Below, piece after piece: positions 13,872-22,535 of a stretch of 59,524 nt of DNA. The translations under genes were made by a program, and so were the position numbers. This stretch comes from Rhodocyclales bacterium (lineage in GTDB: Bacteria > Pseudomonadota > Gammaproteobacteria > Burkholderiales > Rhodocyclaceae): positions 1 through 59,524 of the forward strand of contig JACOUN010000066.1 of the NCBI GenBank assembly GCA_016177805.1, given 5' to 3'. A model generated the notes under the pieces. That model searched no databases, was not told where the DNA came from, and saw nothing but the letters and a program-made list of their open reading frames with translations. Position 1 is the stretch's first letter; each line of letters opens with the position of its first letter.

Positions 13872-14468
13872 TCAGCGTCGTGGTTGGGACTTGTGACGTT
13901 CCAGGCGTTTGTCGAGTCGCGCGACGGCCTCGCGCAGTGCGCTCACTTCGGCGGCGAAGGCGTCATGGATGACGCGACCGACTACCGGCGCGTCTCCTTC
14001 GTCCAGGCGCTCGGAGAGATTGCCGGCAAGCGAGTCCAGCGCGCGTGCGCCGGTTCGCCTGAACGACTGTGCCACCATCGTCGCCCGTCGCGCTGGAATG
14101 TCGCCGATCACGCGCGATAGATCCTCTTCGGCATCCCAGCGTAGATTGCGCAACACGAATCCCACCGCATCGGCCAGATCCGCACTGCCTTCTATCCTGA
14201 CATCGGCCGGGAGGGCTTTGCTTCCAGACGACAGCAAGCCCGGTAGCGATTGCAGTGGCACCATGATGGTCACGGCCGGTTCGGCGTCGTGACCACAGCG
14301 CACGACGTGCCCGCTCTCGCTGATCCTGAACAGGATCGTGAAGGTCCCAGCGCGCACGCTGACAATACTGCCTGCATAGCCCGCGAGGCGCTCGCGCGCC
14401 CATGGGGCGGGTTGGAGCAGGTGATTAAGCACCGCAAGCGCGGTGTTCGAGAGGGCACTGGAGGGCAT
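13872..14468 (-). CDS. ubiJ: SCP2-domain ubiquinone biosynthesis protein UbiJ
   Basis: UbiJ is an accessory factor of the Ubi complex that binds hydrophobic ubiquinone intermediates through an SCP2-like fold. The 198-aa protein has the usual order: an N-terminal SCP2 lipid-binding domain (about 1-110) and a C-terminal charged coiled coil ending in RLDKRLERHK. It is last in a minus-strand set with a Tim44-like gene and ubiE, which supports the call. ubiB, often next, is not here; the atp operon follows instead. Confidence 0.85.
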   Translation of the reverse strand: MPSSALSNTALAVLNHLLQPAPWARERLAGYAGSIVSVRAGTFTILFRISESGHVVRCGHDAEPAVTIMVPLQSLPGLLSSGSKALPADVRIEGSADLADAVGFVLRNLRWDAEEDLSRVIGDIPARRATMVAQSFRRTGARALDSLAGNLSERLDEGDAPVVGRVIHDAFAAEVSALREAVARLDKRLERHKSQPRR

Positions 14469-14498
14469 GTCGAATCGGAAGAGACGGGCTCCAGACCA

Positions 14499-15347
14499 CT
14501 AATTGAGTTGCTGTATTCCGGCGATGAGCCACCCTTGAGCGCCATTGGTGGAACGGCTCAGGTGCCAGATCTCGCTGAAATGCTCGGCGGAGCTGTCGGC
14601 GCCTTCGCGCAGCAGGCCGGAAAACCGCACGCTGACAACAAAGCTGCTTCCCTCGCGCGCCACTTCCACCACCTGCGCATCGAGTTCGAGTATGTCGGTA
14701 CGCTGCGCCGCGCGTCCGCGTTCGTCGCTCTGCAGGCTGATCTCGGCGAATACCTCGGGGGTGGTAAAGGCGCGAATGTCGTCGAGATTGCATTCGTCGT
14801 GCGCCGCCTGCAGCCGGATGAACTGCAGCTTGGCCTGGCGCACGAAGGCGTCGGCATCGAACGCGGCGAGTTCAGGGTCGGATGCGGCAGCAGACCCGCC
14901 GACAGTGTGGAGTGCTCCGTTCGGTGCGGGATCGTCCGGTGCGGGGCCAGCGTACGCGGCACGTGGCAGCGCGGGCGCCGCGCCGGCGCGCCGGGTCAGC
15001 ATGCGGAATACCATGACGCCGCCGAATGCGAGCAGCGCGAGCATGGCGAAGGTCGCCATTTCTTCGCCCAGCCCCAGGTGCGAGAACAGCGCGGCGAGTC
15101 CCAGTCCGGCTGCCAGTCCGGCGACCGGGCCGAGCCAGGAGCGATTGCGGGGGGGCGGCGCGGTGGTGCCGGGCTGAGGAGTCTGCTGGCGGCTCAGGTT
15201 GTTTTGTGTCGGTGCCGCTGGCTGCGTAGGGGCGGTGCGTTGGGTGCCAAAGCTGCGCCCGCCACCGAAGCGCTTTGCTTCGGCCTCGGGGATGAGGCCC
15301 GCGATGGCGATGATGGCGACCATCAAGCTGATGAGCAGGTGTTTCAT
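14499..15347 (-). CDS. Tim44-like domain protein, membrane-anchored
   Basis: This 282-aa protein starts MKHLLISLMVAIIAIAG, a signal anchor, then a Gly/Gln/Thr/Pro-rich linker beginning KRFGGGRSFG. A second membrane pair lies around residues 75-120. The C-terminal half is a Tim44-like (NTF2-fold) domain with FVRQAKLQFIRLQ at its start. In bacteria this family is probably a periplasmic or membrane-associated lipid- or protein-binding factor, but its role is not settled. The start at 15347 is picked for the signal sequence; the frame is open further upstream to 15434. It is found between ubiE and ubiJ, as in other betaproteobacteria. Confidence 0.85.
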   Translation of the reverse strand: MKHLLISLMVAIIAIAGLIPEAEAKRFGGGRSFGTQRTAPTQPAAPTQNNLSRQQTPQPGTTAPPPRNRSWLGPVAGLAAGLGLAALFSHLGLGEEMATFAMLALLAFGGVMVFRMLTRRAGAAPALPRAAYAGPAPDDPAPNGALHTVGGSAAASDPELAAFDADAFVRQAKLQFIRLQAAHDECNLDDIRAFTTPEVFAEISLQSDERGRAAQRTDILELDAQVVEVAREGSSFVVSVRFSGLLREGADSSAEHFSEIWHLSRSTNGAQGWLIAGIQQLN

Positions 15348-15399
15348 GTGCTGCAAACTCCCCGGAGTAAGGTGGTTTGTGTCGACCGGACGGCGGTCG

Positions 15400-16137
15400 T
15401 CACACCTTGTAACCGCGGTGCAGCGCAACCACACCGCCGGTCATGTTGTAGTAGTCGACCCGGCGCAGACCGACACCTTCCATCATGGCCTTGAGTTCGG
15501 CCTGCGACGGGTGCATGCGTATCGATTCGGCCAGATAGCGGTAGCTGTCGGCGTCGTTGGCGACCTTGTCACCCATCCATGGCAGGATCTTGAACGAGTA
15601 CAGGTCGTAGGCCGGGGCGAGCGGTTTCCATACCTTGGAGAACTCAAGTACCAGCAAGCGCCCGCCCGGACGCAGCACCCGCGTCATCTCGGCGAGTGCG
15701 ACTTCCTTGTGCGTCATGTTGCGCAGGCCGAACGCGACCGTAACGCAATCGAAATGGTTGGACGGGAAGGGCAGTTTTTCGGCGTCGCACTGGGCGATCG
15801 GCAGGGCGTAGCCGCGATCCATGAGCCGGTCGCGGCCGCAGGACAGCATGGCGTGGTTGATGTCGGTCAGCCACACCTGGCCGCTGGCGCCAACCCGCTT
15901 GGCGAACGCGAGCGACAGGTCGGCGGTGCCGCCGGCGACATCCAGTACCCGGTCACCCTCCCTGACGCCGGACAACTGGATGGCAAACGCCTTCCACAAT
16001 CGGTGCAGTCCCATCGACATCAGGTCGTTCATGATGTCGTAGCGGGTGGCCACCGAGGTGAACACCTTGGCGACTTTCTTGTGCTTTTCGCTTTCGGCTA
16101 CGCTTTCAAAGCCGAAATGGGTGTTTTTTTGTTCCAT
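15400..16137 (-). CDS. ubiE: Ubiquinone/menaquinone C-methyltransferase UbiE
   Basis: UbiE is the SAM-dependent C-methyltransferase of ubiquinone and menaquinone synthesis. The 245-aa protein begins [13 protein letters not shown]. It contains [17 protein letters not shown], the SAM motif [12 protein letters not shown], and later [10 protein letters not shown] and [15 protein letters not shown], all UbiE signatures. It ends with ALHRGYKV. The ATG at 16137 is one base from the end of the DUF971 gene, so the two are co-translated. Confidence 0.96.
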   Translation of the reverse strand: MEQKNTHFGFESVAESEKHKKVAKVFTSVATRYDIMNDLMSMGLHRLWKAFAIQLSGVREGDRVLDVAGGTADLSLAFAKRVGASGQVWLTDINHAMLSCGRDRLMDRGYALPIAQCDAEKLPFPSNHFDCVTVAFGLRNMTHKEVALAEMTRVLRPGGRLLVLEFSKVWKPLAPAYDLYSFKILPWMGDKVANDADSYRYLAESIRMHPSQAELKAMMEGVGLRRVDYYNMTGGVVALHRGYKV

Positions 16138-16138
16138 G

Positions 16139-16564
16139 TCAGTGCCTGTGGCTGCCGCAGCCACCCTTTGGGGCGGGGGGCGGTACGTCGGCCGGGTCGC
16201 GGCTGCCGCCTTGCGCGGCCAGACGGTCGAGATATTGTTGCCATAGCTGGGCGTGTTGCTGGCCGAGCATGTAGAGATAGTCCCACGAGAACAGGCCGCT
16301 GTCGTGGCCGTCGGAGAACGCCGGGCGGACCGCGTAGTTGCCGACCGGATCCAGCGCGGTGATGTCCACGTCGCGCTTGCCCAGTTGCAACACTTCCTGG
16401 CCCGCGCCGTGTCCACGGACTTCGGCCGACGGAGAATAGACGCGCAGATACTCGAAAGGGAGCGAAAACTGGTTGCCGTCGTCGAACACGATTTCGAGTA
16501 CGCGCGACTTGCGGTGCAGCGTCAACGCGGTCGGCAGGGGGGTCTTGTCATCAAGTCCAGCCAT
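16139..16564 (-). CDS. DUF971 (gamma-butyrobetaine hydroxylase-like N-terminal domain) protein
   Basis: This 141-aa protein is a free-standing copy of the small domain found at the N-terminus of gamma-butyrobetaine hydroxylase. It has the pattern [27 protein letters not shown], then [21 protein letters not shown]. The C-terminus is His- and Gly-rich (CGSHRH), perhaps metal-binding. It lacks the oxygenase domain, so it has no hydroxylase activity of its own. It is placed directly before ubiE, as is common in beta- and gammaproteobacteria. Its role is unproven. Confidence 0.88.
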   Translation of the reverse strand: MAGLDDKTPLPTALTLHRKSRVLEIVFDDGNQFSLPFEYLRVYSPSAEVRGHGAGQEVLQLGKRDVDITALDPVGNYAVRPAFSDGHDSGLFSWDYLYMLGQQHAQLWQQYLDRLAAQGGSRDPADVPPPAPKGGCGSHRH

Positions 16565-16660
16565 GGTCAGCTCTTGTGCATGCGACTGTGTGAGGAGGGC
16601 AATCATACCTCAAACGTCGGGGGGCGGTCCCGGCGTGGCAGGCGGCTAGCGCCCCGGCGG

Positions 16661-16689
16661 CTGTAACCAAAGTGTCAAATGGCTGTAAT
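16661..16689 (+). promoter_or_regulatory. Triple Pho box upstream of phoB
   Basis: Three 7-base half-sites spaced exactly 11 bases apart read CTGTAAC (16661), GTGTCAA (16672) and CTGTAAT (16683), each separated by a 4-base AT-rich spacer. This matches the PhoB operator pattern CTGTCAT-N4-CTGTCAC with an extra half-site. It lies 32 bases before the phoB start, which implies positive autoregulation by phosphorylated PhoB. Confidence 0.8.
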
Positions 16690-16721
16690 ACACTGGGGCG
16701 TCAGCCACCGGAGATGGAAGC

Positions 16722-17423
16722 ATGCCTGCAAACATCCTGCTCGTCGAAGACGAGCCGGCAATCCAGGAACTCATAGCGGTCAACCTCACGCGCGCCGGCC
16801 ACCACGTCATACGGGTGCTGGACGCGGAGGCCGCCCAGCGCATCGTGCGCGAGACCCTGCCTGATCTGATCCTGCTCGACTGGATGCTGCCGGGCATGTC
16901 CGGCGTCGAGTTCGCGCGCCGTCTGCGCCAGGACGAGCGCACCAGCGCCATTCCCCTGATCATGCTCACCGCGCGTGGCGAGGAGCAGGACAAGGTGGCG
17001 GGTCTGGAGACCGGCGCCGACGATTACATCACCAAGCCGTTCAGCCCGCGCGAACTGGTGGCGCGCATCAAGGCAGTGCTGCGCCGGCGCGCGCCGGAGA
17101 AAACCGAGGATCCGGTCGAGCTTGCGGGACTACGTCTCGACCCGGCGTCGCACCGGGTCAGCGCCGACCACCGCAACGTGGTGCTGGGGCCGACCGAGTT
17201 CAAGCTGCTGCATTTCCTGATGACGCGCCCGGAGCGCGTCCATAGCCGCACCCAGGTGCTTGATCAGGTGTGGGGTGATCATGTGTTCGTCGAGGAGCGC
17301 ACGGTTGACGTGCACATCCGGCGTCTGCGCGCGGCGCTTGAGCCGACCGGCCACGACGGCCTGATTCAAACCGTGCGCGGGAGTGGCTACCGGTTTTCGA
17401 CCCAGGGCGAGTGTACCGAATGA
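16722..17423 (+). CDS. phoB: Phosphate regulon response regulator PhoB
   Basis: PhoB is the DNA-binding response regulator of phosphate starvation. The 233-aa protein has a receiver domain with acidic residues Glu9 and Asp10, phospho-acceptor Asp53 in LLDWMLPG, and [11 protein letters not shown] around the conserved lysine. An OmpR-type winged helix with [14 protein letters not shown] and VRGSGYRF follows. Length is as expected. phoR follows directly, and the triple Pho box sits in front. Confidence 0.95.
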   Translation: MPANILLVEDEPAIQELIAVNLTRAGHHVIRVLDAEAAQRIVRETLPDLILLDWMLPGMSGVEFARRLRQDERTSAIPLIMLTARGEEQDKVAGLETGADDYITKPFSPRELVARIKAVLRRRAPEKTEDPVELAGLRLDPASHRVSADHRNVVLGPTEFKLLHFLMTRPERVHSRTQVLDQVWGDHVFVEERTVDVHIRRLRAALEPTGHDGLIQTVRGSGYRFSTQGECTE

Positions 17424-17475
17424 ACGGGCTGCCGGTAGCGCATGGATTGCGGGACGCGTGGAGGGGGCCGCGGCG

Positions 17476-18786
17476 ATGAAAGTATGGCTTGCAGTCGCAC
17501 CCATCGTGGGTGGAGTCGCCCTGCTGTGGCTGGTGGCGCATCTCATGCTCGGATACGGCGCGGGAATGTTCGTGCTGCTCGCGTCGCTGCTGGCCGTGCT
17601 GGGCTGGCATGCAACACAGATGGCCCGCCTGGCTCGCTGGGCGCGGCGCCGCGATGGGGCCTCGCCGCCGCGTGCGGGTGGCCCGTGGGGCGTGGTGCTG
17701 CATGAGCTGGACCGCAAGACGCGTCACGAAGACGCGCAGATCGAGCGCCTGACGCAGGCGCTGGAACGCTTCCGCGCCGCCGGCCACGCCATGCCCGATG
17801 GGGTGATGTATCTGTCGGCCAGCGACACCATAGAGTGGCTGAACAAGAAGGCCGAGCAGCACTTCGGTCTCGACTATCAGCAGGATAGAGGCGTGGCTCT
17901 GGCGGCGCTGGTGCGCAACGCCGATCTCGCGCACTATCTGGGCGCCGGAGAGTGGGACGAGCCGCTGCTGTTGCCGTCGCCGCGCCGTCCGGCGCTGAAA
18001 CTGCAGATCGAGATCGTGCCGTTTGGCGATGGCCAGAAGATGCTGATTTCCCGCGATATCAGTCAGGTGGAAAAGCTGGAGACGATGCGCCGCGATTTCA
18101 TCGCCAATGTGTCACACGAGTTGCGGACCCCGCTAACGGTGGTGAGTGGATTCGTCGAGACCGTGGTAGACGGCCTCGACGATCTCGACCGCGCCGACGT
18201 CATGCGTTTTCTGAACCTGGTGCTTGAGCAGTCGACCCGCATGCAGCACCTGATCGAGGATTTACTGGCGCTGTCCGAGTTGGAAACCGGCGCCCCGGCA
18301 CCCACCGAACAGTGCGTGGATGTGGAAAAACTGGTGCGCCGGGTGTCGGACGAGGCGACGGTGTTGTCTGGCGGGCGTCACCGCGTTCTTGTCTTGCTGG
18401 ATGAGAACGATGGCGAGGACGTGCTGCTCGGCAGCGAAAAGGAATTGCACTCTGCGTTTGTCAATCTTGCAACCAATGCGGTGCGCTATACGCCCGACGG
18501 CGGATCGATACAGATACGCTGGCAGCGCACGGCACAAGGGGCCGAGTTCTGCGTTGAGGATGACGGGATAGGGGTCGATCCGGCCCACGTGGGCCGGCTG
18601 ACCGAGCGCTTCTTCCGCGTCGATCGCGGGCGCTCACGTGAAACCGGCGGCACCGGGCTTGGCTTGGCGATCGTCAAACACGTCGCGTCGCGCCATCAGG
18701 GGCAGTTGAGCATAGACAGCACGCTGGGGGTGGGGAGCCGGTTCTGTATAGCCTTCCCGGCAGAGCGCATCAGACCCCAGCGCTAG
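17476..18786 (+). CDS. phoR: Phosphate regulon sensor histidine kinase PhoR
   Basis: PhoR phosphorylates PhoB under phosphate limitation. The 436-aa protein has two N-terminal membrane helices (about 5-25 and 31-48) with almost no periplasmic loop and a PAS-like domain (about 100-190). The HisKA motif is NVSHELRTP with His214, and HATPase motifs N (NLATNAVRYTP), G1 (DDGIGV) and G2 (TGLGLAIVKH) follow. The start at 17476 is chosen for the membrane helix right after it; the frame is open back into phoB. Its last 17 bases overlap the end of the converging gene on the other strand. Confidence 0.94.
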   Translation: MKVWLAVAPIVGGVALLWLVAHLMLGYGAGMFVLLASLLAVLGWHATQMARLARWARRRDGASPPRAGGPWGVVLHELDRKTRHEDAQIERLTQALERFRAAGHAMPDGVMYLSASDTIEWLNKKAEQHFGLDYQQDRGVALAALVRNADLAHYLGAGEWDEPLLLPSPRRPALKLQIEIVPFGDGQKMLISRDISQVEKLETMRRDFIANVSHELRTPLTVVSGFVETVVDGLDDLDRADVMRFLNLVLEQSTRMQHLIEDLLALSELETGAPAPTEQCVDVEKLVRRVSDEATVLSGGRHRVLVLLDENDGEDVLLGSEKELHSAFVNLATNAVRYTPDGGSIQIRWQRTAQGAEFCVEDDGIGVDPAHVGRLTERFFRVDRGRSRETGGTGLGLAIVKHVASRHQGQLSIDSTLGVGSRFCIAFPAERIRPQR

Positions 18787-20548
18787 CCTCTTCGTACGTA
18801 ATCTGGTCGAAGTTGGTACCGCGCAGCAGCAACTGGCACAGGCGCAGGGGTCTGGCAGCCTGTCGGACTTGAGGCTGATCTACTGCGCCAGTGGGAGCCG
18901 AGGCCAATGAGGCGGTCCATATTGGCCCGTTTTCTCGTTGCATAGAACCACTATGTGCCTCGAAACCGGGCAAATCTGTGCTCGCTTTCCCACTTGGCTC
19001 GTCACGATCGCTCAAGCCCGACAGGCTGCTAGCCTTGCCGACATGCTGTTCCACGATGCGCCCTTCCTGGAACCATCCGCCGGGCAGCACCAGCGACGCG
19101 GGCTTATGCAGGGCGGGAACGGCCGGCAGGATGAACGCCAGGTAGTAAGGCTCACGTCGTCCGTCGGGCAACACCTGGCGGACCGCCATGGCTGCCGGGA
19201 CGCCGTCGAGCAGGTTGATCCCGGCTTCCATCGTGCCGTCGTCGCGATACAGCAACCAACTGACCTGACCCAGCAGCAAGTGATTGCCGTCGGGGGGGAG
19301 CACGCCCACCAGTTGATGGTGCGCGAGGCGCTCCGTGGTGGGCTTCTGGCCTAGCCGGAAGCCGCCGACGGATTGGTCAAGGAGGGTCCAGTTGTCGTAG
19401 GCGAACCCGAGTCGGTGCGCGGTTTCCTCGATCTCGATCGCGCTTTCGGCGTCAACCGCTTCGGCACGTTCGCCAAATGTCAGGAGCCGGATATCACTGC
19501 GCAAACTGCGCGGGGTCGCGGGGCGGTCAGGGTCGTCGAACGGTCTGCCCTGCAGGTGAAAGCCGATGGCGCCCCAGTTGCCCGTCAGCTTGACCACGCC
19601 TTTGGAACTGCGACGGCGGAAGCGTCGTCCCACCGATCCGAGTCCCCACGGGCGGTAGAGCGATATCAGCAGCTTGGCGCCCGCTTCGGTTGCACAATCC
19701 TCGCCCAGCCCGAGCTCGGCCGGCGTGACACCCTGCTTGAACTGATCCAGCGTCGAGCGCAACTGCTCGGCCAGCCGCTCGCCATCGAAACAGCGTAGCG
19801 ACGGGCGACCGCTGGGCAGTGCGCCGAAGGGGCGCAGGGCGTGGTCGCCGGCCAGGTCCAGGCCATAGGCGGTCGGCTTGGTGGCGTCGCCGGCCGGTCG
19901 CAGCCCGCAATAGGGCGCGAAGCGCTGCGCCCAGCGACAGATCCAGCCGAATTCGCGCTTGTTGCGACCATAAGGATTCGCGAGGTCGACCAGTAACGCA
20001 GCAGCATAGGCCTCGGCGGCGCTCTGGGCCTTCCATGCCTCGATCAGTGGATCGGGCGCGCGCGCCTCGGCCAGGCCCAGGGTCTCCGCAGTGGCAAAGC
20101 TTTGGTGCAGTTCCAGCCACATGCCGGTTGGTACGGCGCGGTGAGCGCGGAAGAACTCGAATATGGCCTGCCCGGCATAGGCGACGCGGCGCTGGGCGAG
20201 CAGCGCCTGCTGATCGGATAGCGCCACGTCGGCGGATGAGCGTTGTGCGATCTCGGCGTACGAGCGACGCATGATTTGCCACAGCGCCACGACGCGCTGC
20301 AGCGTGGTGTTCTCGGCGCTGTCGGGGGGCAGTGGATGGGCGGCATAGCGTTTGGCCAGTTCTTCCTGCACCAGTTCCAGCGGCAGGCGCGTGGCCTCCA
20401 GCACCTGCAGGTGTTCGCCCGGCGGGTGCGAGTCCTCAAGCAGGCATTCGAGCATCCTGAAGAGGGTCGCGTGGGTTTCGTTGACGTTGATCGGATTCAG
20501 TTGCTCCAGCGCTTCCAGGCATGCTGCGGGGGTGCGGAAATTTTTCAT
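18770..20548 (-). CDS. Uncharacterised 592-aa protein, possibly PilZ-like at its C-terminal part
   Basis: I do not recognise a named gene. The ATG at 20548 gives 592 aa starting MKNFRTPAACLEALEQLNP; the frame upstream overlaps the HIT gene and is not protein-like. Residues 1-250 look all-helical. The middle has FGWICRWAQRFAPYCGLRP. Residues about 430-510 form a beta-rich segment (TLLDQSVGGFRLG, then LLLGQVSWLLYRDDG and MEAGINLL) resembling atypical PilZ barrels of c-di-GMP-related proteins. The canonical RxxxR motif is not clear, so ligand binding is unproven. It is cytosolic, with no signal peptide. It lies three bases from the HIT gene and overlaps the end of phoR by 17 bases. Confidence 0.8.
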   Translation of the reverse strand: MKNFRTPAACLEALEQLNPINVNETHATLFRMLECLLEDSHPPGEHLQVLEATRLPLELVQEELAKRYAAHPLPPDSAENTTLQRVVALWQIMRRSYAEIAQRSSADVALSDQQALLAQRRVAYAGQAIFEFFRAHRAVPTGMWLELHQSFATAETLGLAEARAPDPLIEAWKAQSAAEAYAAALLVDLANPYGRNKREFGWICRWAQRFAPYCGLRPAGDATKPTAYGLDLAGDHALRPFGALPSGRPSLRCFDGERLAEQLRSTLDQFKQGVTPAELGLGEDCATEAGAKLLISLYRPWGLGSVGRRFRRRSSKGVVKLTGNWGAIGFHLQGRPFDDPDRPATPRSLRSDIRLLTFGERAEAVDAESAIEIEETAHRLGFAYDNWTLLDQSVGGFRLGQKPTTERLAHHQLVGVLPPDGNHLLLGQVSWLLYRDDGTMEAGINLLDGVPAAMAVRQVLPDGRREPYYLAFILPAVPALHKPASLVLPGGWFQEGRIVEQHVGKASSLSGLSDRDEPSGKASTDLPGFEAHSGSMQRENGPIWTASLASAPTGAVDQPQVRQAARPLRLCQLLLRGTNFDQITYEEASAGV

Positions 20549-21018
20549 GAGGGCGACCGTCTCCTGTCTTGTTGTTGGTTGTCGATGGACGTTGCCGGTG
20601 CACCATTCAGTGCGGCAGCGATACGCTGCGCCAGTGCGTGCGGATCCGGACCGCTGCGATGCACGCCATCGCGCTGGGGGGTGCCCCAGATGGCCTGCGG
20701 ATAGTGCCGGTCGTCGCGAAAGCGCGGGATGATGTGCCAGTGCAGGTGCGGGACCATGTTGCCCAGGCTGGCGAGGTTGATCTTGTCCGGCTGCAGCAAT
20801 GCACGCAACGCCGCTTCGGTCGCGCATACGGTATCGAGCAGCACGGCCCGCTCCGGTGCCGACAGATCGGTCATTTCGGCAACATGTTCATTCCATACGA
20901 CGCGACAGTAACCGGGGTAGTCGGCGTCGGACACCAGTATGACGCGGCACGGGCCTGCATTCCAGACGAGTGTCTCGGCCTGGGAGTTGCACAGTGGACA
21001 CTCGGGCTGATCAGGCAT
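20545..21018 (-). CDS. HIT family nucleotide hydrolase/transferase
   Basis: HIT proteins hydrolyse or transfer nucleotide phosphates through a histidine triad. The 157-aa protein has the triad HLHWH at 91-95 with PHLHWHIIPRF around it. The N-terminal CPLC at 7-10 is a common extra zinc-binding pair in this branch. Its substrate cannot be told from sequence. The ATG at 21018 is chosen because the sequence upstream is not protein-like. The stop overlaps the start of the next gene (ATGA), so they are co-translated. Confidence 0.9.
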   Translation of the reverse strand: MPDQPECPLCNSQAETLVWNAGPCRVILVSDADYPGYCRVVWNEHVAEMTDLSAPERAVLLDTVCATEAALRALLQPDKINLASLGNMVPHLHWHIIPRFRDDRHYPQAIWGTPQRDGVHRSGPDPHALAQRIAAALNGAPATSIDNQQQDRRRSPS

Positions 21019-21050
21019 GGATGGTGGTCCGATGCAAATGAAATCGGAGT

Positions 21051-21905
21051 TTAGCCTCTTGTGTCGGGTTCTTGAAGTGGTGACCGTTCGTCGGCGGTGG
21101 CTGCCGACGGTCGGCCCGCGACCGTTCGGGTCTCTCCCAGGGCTGCCGGCGCGCCATCGCGGAATGCCAGCAGCGTGCCGGGGGGGATGATCTGCCATGT
21201 TTCGTTGTCGGTGATCGGAGTGGTCGCGATCACCGCGACCCGGTCATTCGGGGTGGTGACGTCGCAGAAGTCGACGCTGACGTCCTGGTCGGACAAATGG
21301 GCGACAGTGAATGGCGCCTGGCGGATGATGTAGGCGAGCCGGGTGGAGCAGTGGGCGAACAGGTGGTCGCCGTTGGAGAGCAGGAAATTGAACTCGCCGT
21401 ATTGACTGATCAGGATCGCGATCTCGCGCAGTGCGGCGTGCAGCGCCAGCGGCTCGGGCGGCTGGTGTGGAAATCGCTCGGCGAGCATCTGCAGCAGGTG
21501 GCAGAAGGCTTGTTCGGAGTCGGTACTGCCGACCGGGACAAAGCGTCCGTTCAGCGGCGGAGCGTAGTCAAGCAGATTGCCGTTGTGCGCGAAGATCCAG
21601 TACTGGCCCCACAGCTCGCGCTGGAACGGGTGCGTGTTCTCCAGCTTTATCCGGCCCTGGGTGGCCCTGCGGATGTGGGCGATGACGTTGAGGGAGCGGA
21701 TCGGGTAGCTGCGCACCAACTCGGCAACCGGGGAGCGGGCGCTGGGTTGCGGGTCGAGAAACAACCGTACCCCGCGACCCTCGAAGAACGCGATGCCCCA
21801 ACCGTCCTGGTGATGATCGGTCAGTCCGCCGCGTGCCTGGAAGCCGGTGAAGGAAAAACAGATGTCGGTCGGCACATTACAGTTCATGCCCAGCAGTTGG
21901 CACAT
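21051..21905 (-). CDS. Class II glutamine amidotransferase (YafJ type)
   Basis: This 284-aa protein is a stand-alone class II (Ntn) glutamine amidotransferase. The nucleophile is Cys2, exposed after removal of Met1 (MCQLLGMNC). Other family marks are HHQDGWGIAFF, HIRRATQG and FAHNGNL. No synthetase domain is attached. The acceptor substrate is unknown; the related E. coli protein YafJ is also uncharacterised. The start at 21905 is fixed by the need for Cys at position 2. Confidence 0.92.
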   Translation of the reverse strand: MCQLLGMNCNVPTDICFSFTGFQARGGLTDHHQDGWGIAFFEGRGVRLFLDPQPSARSPVAELVRSYPIRSLNVIAHIRRATQGRIKLENTHPFQRELWGQYWIFAHNGNLLDYAPPLNGRFVPVGSTDSEQAFCHLLQMLAERFPHQPPEPLALHAALREIAILISQYGEFNFLLSNGDHLFAHCSTRLAYIIRQAPFTVAHLSDQDVSVDFCDVTTPNDRVAVIATTPITDNETWQIIPPGTLLAFRDGAPAALGETRTVAGRPSAATADERSPLQEPDTRG

Positions 21906-21983
21906 CGGTCGATATCCCCGCTTGTGGCTGAACAGCAATTATAAGACTACGCCGGAAGGCTGCCGCAGCGGGGAGGAAAAGGA

Positions 21984-22511
21984 TCAGTTCGGGTTCTTGG
22001 GCATGTTCTTCATCATTTCCTGGATGTTGATGTTGCCCATGCCTGGCATTCCCATCATCTGCGTGTCGCCGGGCTTCTGCCCAGGCTTGCATGCACCCAG
22101 CCAGCGTCCTTCCATGGTCATCGACGACGACGCCATGCCGTGGATGGGTGGGGTGTAGGTCGAGTCTATCTTCCCCTTGTAGGAGTGGGCGAAGTTGCCG
22201 CTGAACACCCCTTTGACATGCACGGTGGAGCCATCGGTCTTGCAGGTCGCCTCGAATACCACCCGGTCGCCGTCGCGGCGGTAGTCGCGCTTTTCACAGA
22301 TCTGGGCTTCGTCGCCCTGTTTGGCCATCAGTTCATCGGTGGTGCTGTCCACGCAGGTCTGCACGGTCATGGCCAAGCCACCCATCTGGGGCATGTTCGT
22401 TGTCATTTCCCAGAGGCCCGGCTGGCGCTTGGGCAGGTCGGGGGCGCCATGGACCGCGGCTATTCCGAAAAGCAAAGGGGCACCGAGCGCGATGGATCTG
22501 AGTAAGGACAT
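21984..22511 (-). CDS. Exported DUF3617 family protein
   Basis: This 175-aa protein has a signal peptide (MSLLRSIALGAPLLFGIAAVHGA) and the DUF3617 pattern: PGLWEMTTNM, a TCVD cysteine, ICEKRDYRRDGDRVVFEATCK, and GRWLGACKPG. The four cysteines could form two disulfides in the periplasm. The tail is Met/Gly/Pro-rich (MMGMPGMGN). Function is unknown. It follows gatB on the same strand with a 24-base gap. Confidence 0.88.
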   Translation of the reverse strand: MSLLRSIALGAPLLFGIAAVHGAPDLPKRQPGLWEMTTNMPQMGGLAMTVQTCVDSTTDELMAKQGDEAQICEKRDYRRDGDRVVFEATCKTDGSTVHVKGVFSGNFAHSYKGKIDSTYTPPIHGMASSSMTMEGRWLGACKPGQKPGDTQMMGMPGMGNINIQEMMKNMPKNPN

Positions 22512-22535
22512 GGCGAATTCTCCGTTCAGGGCGTG

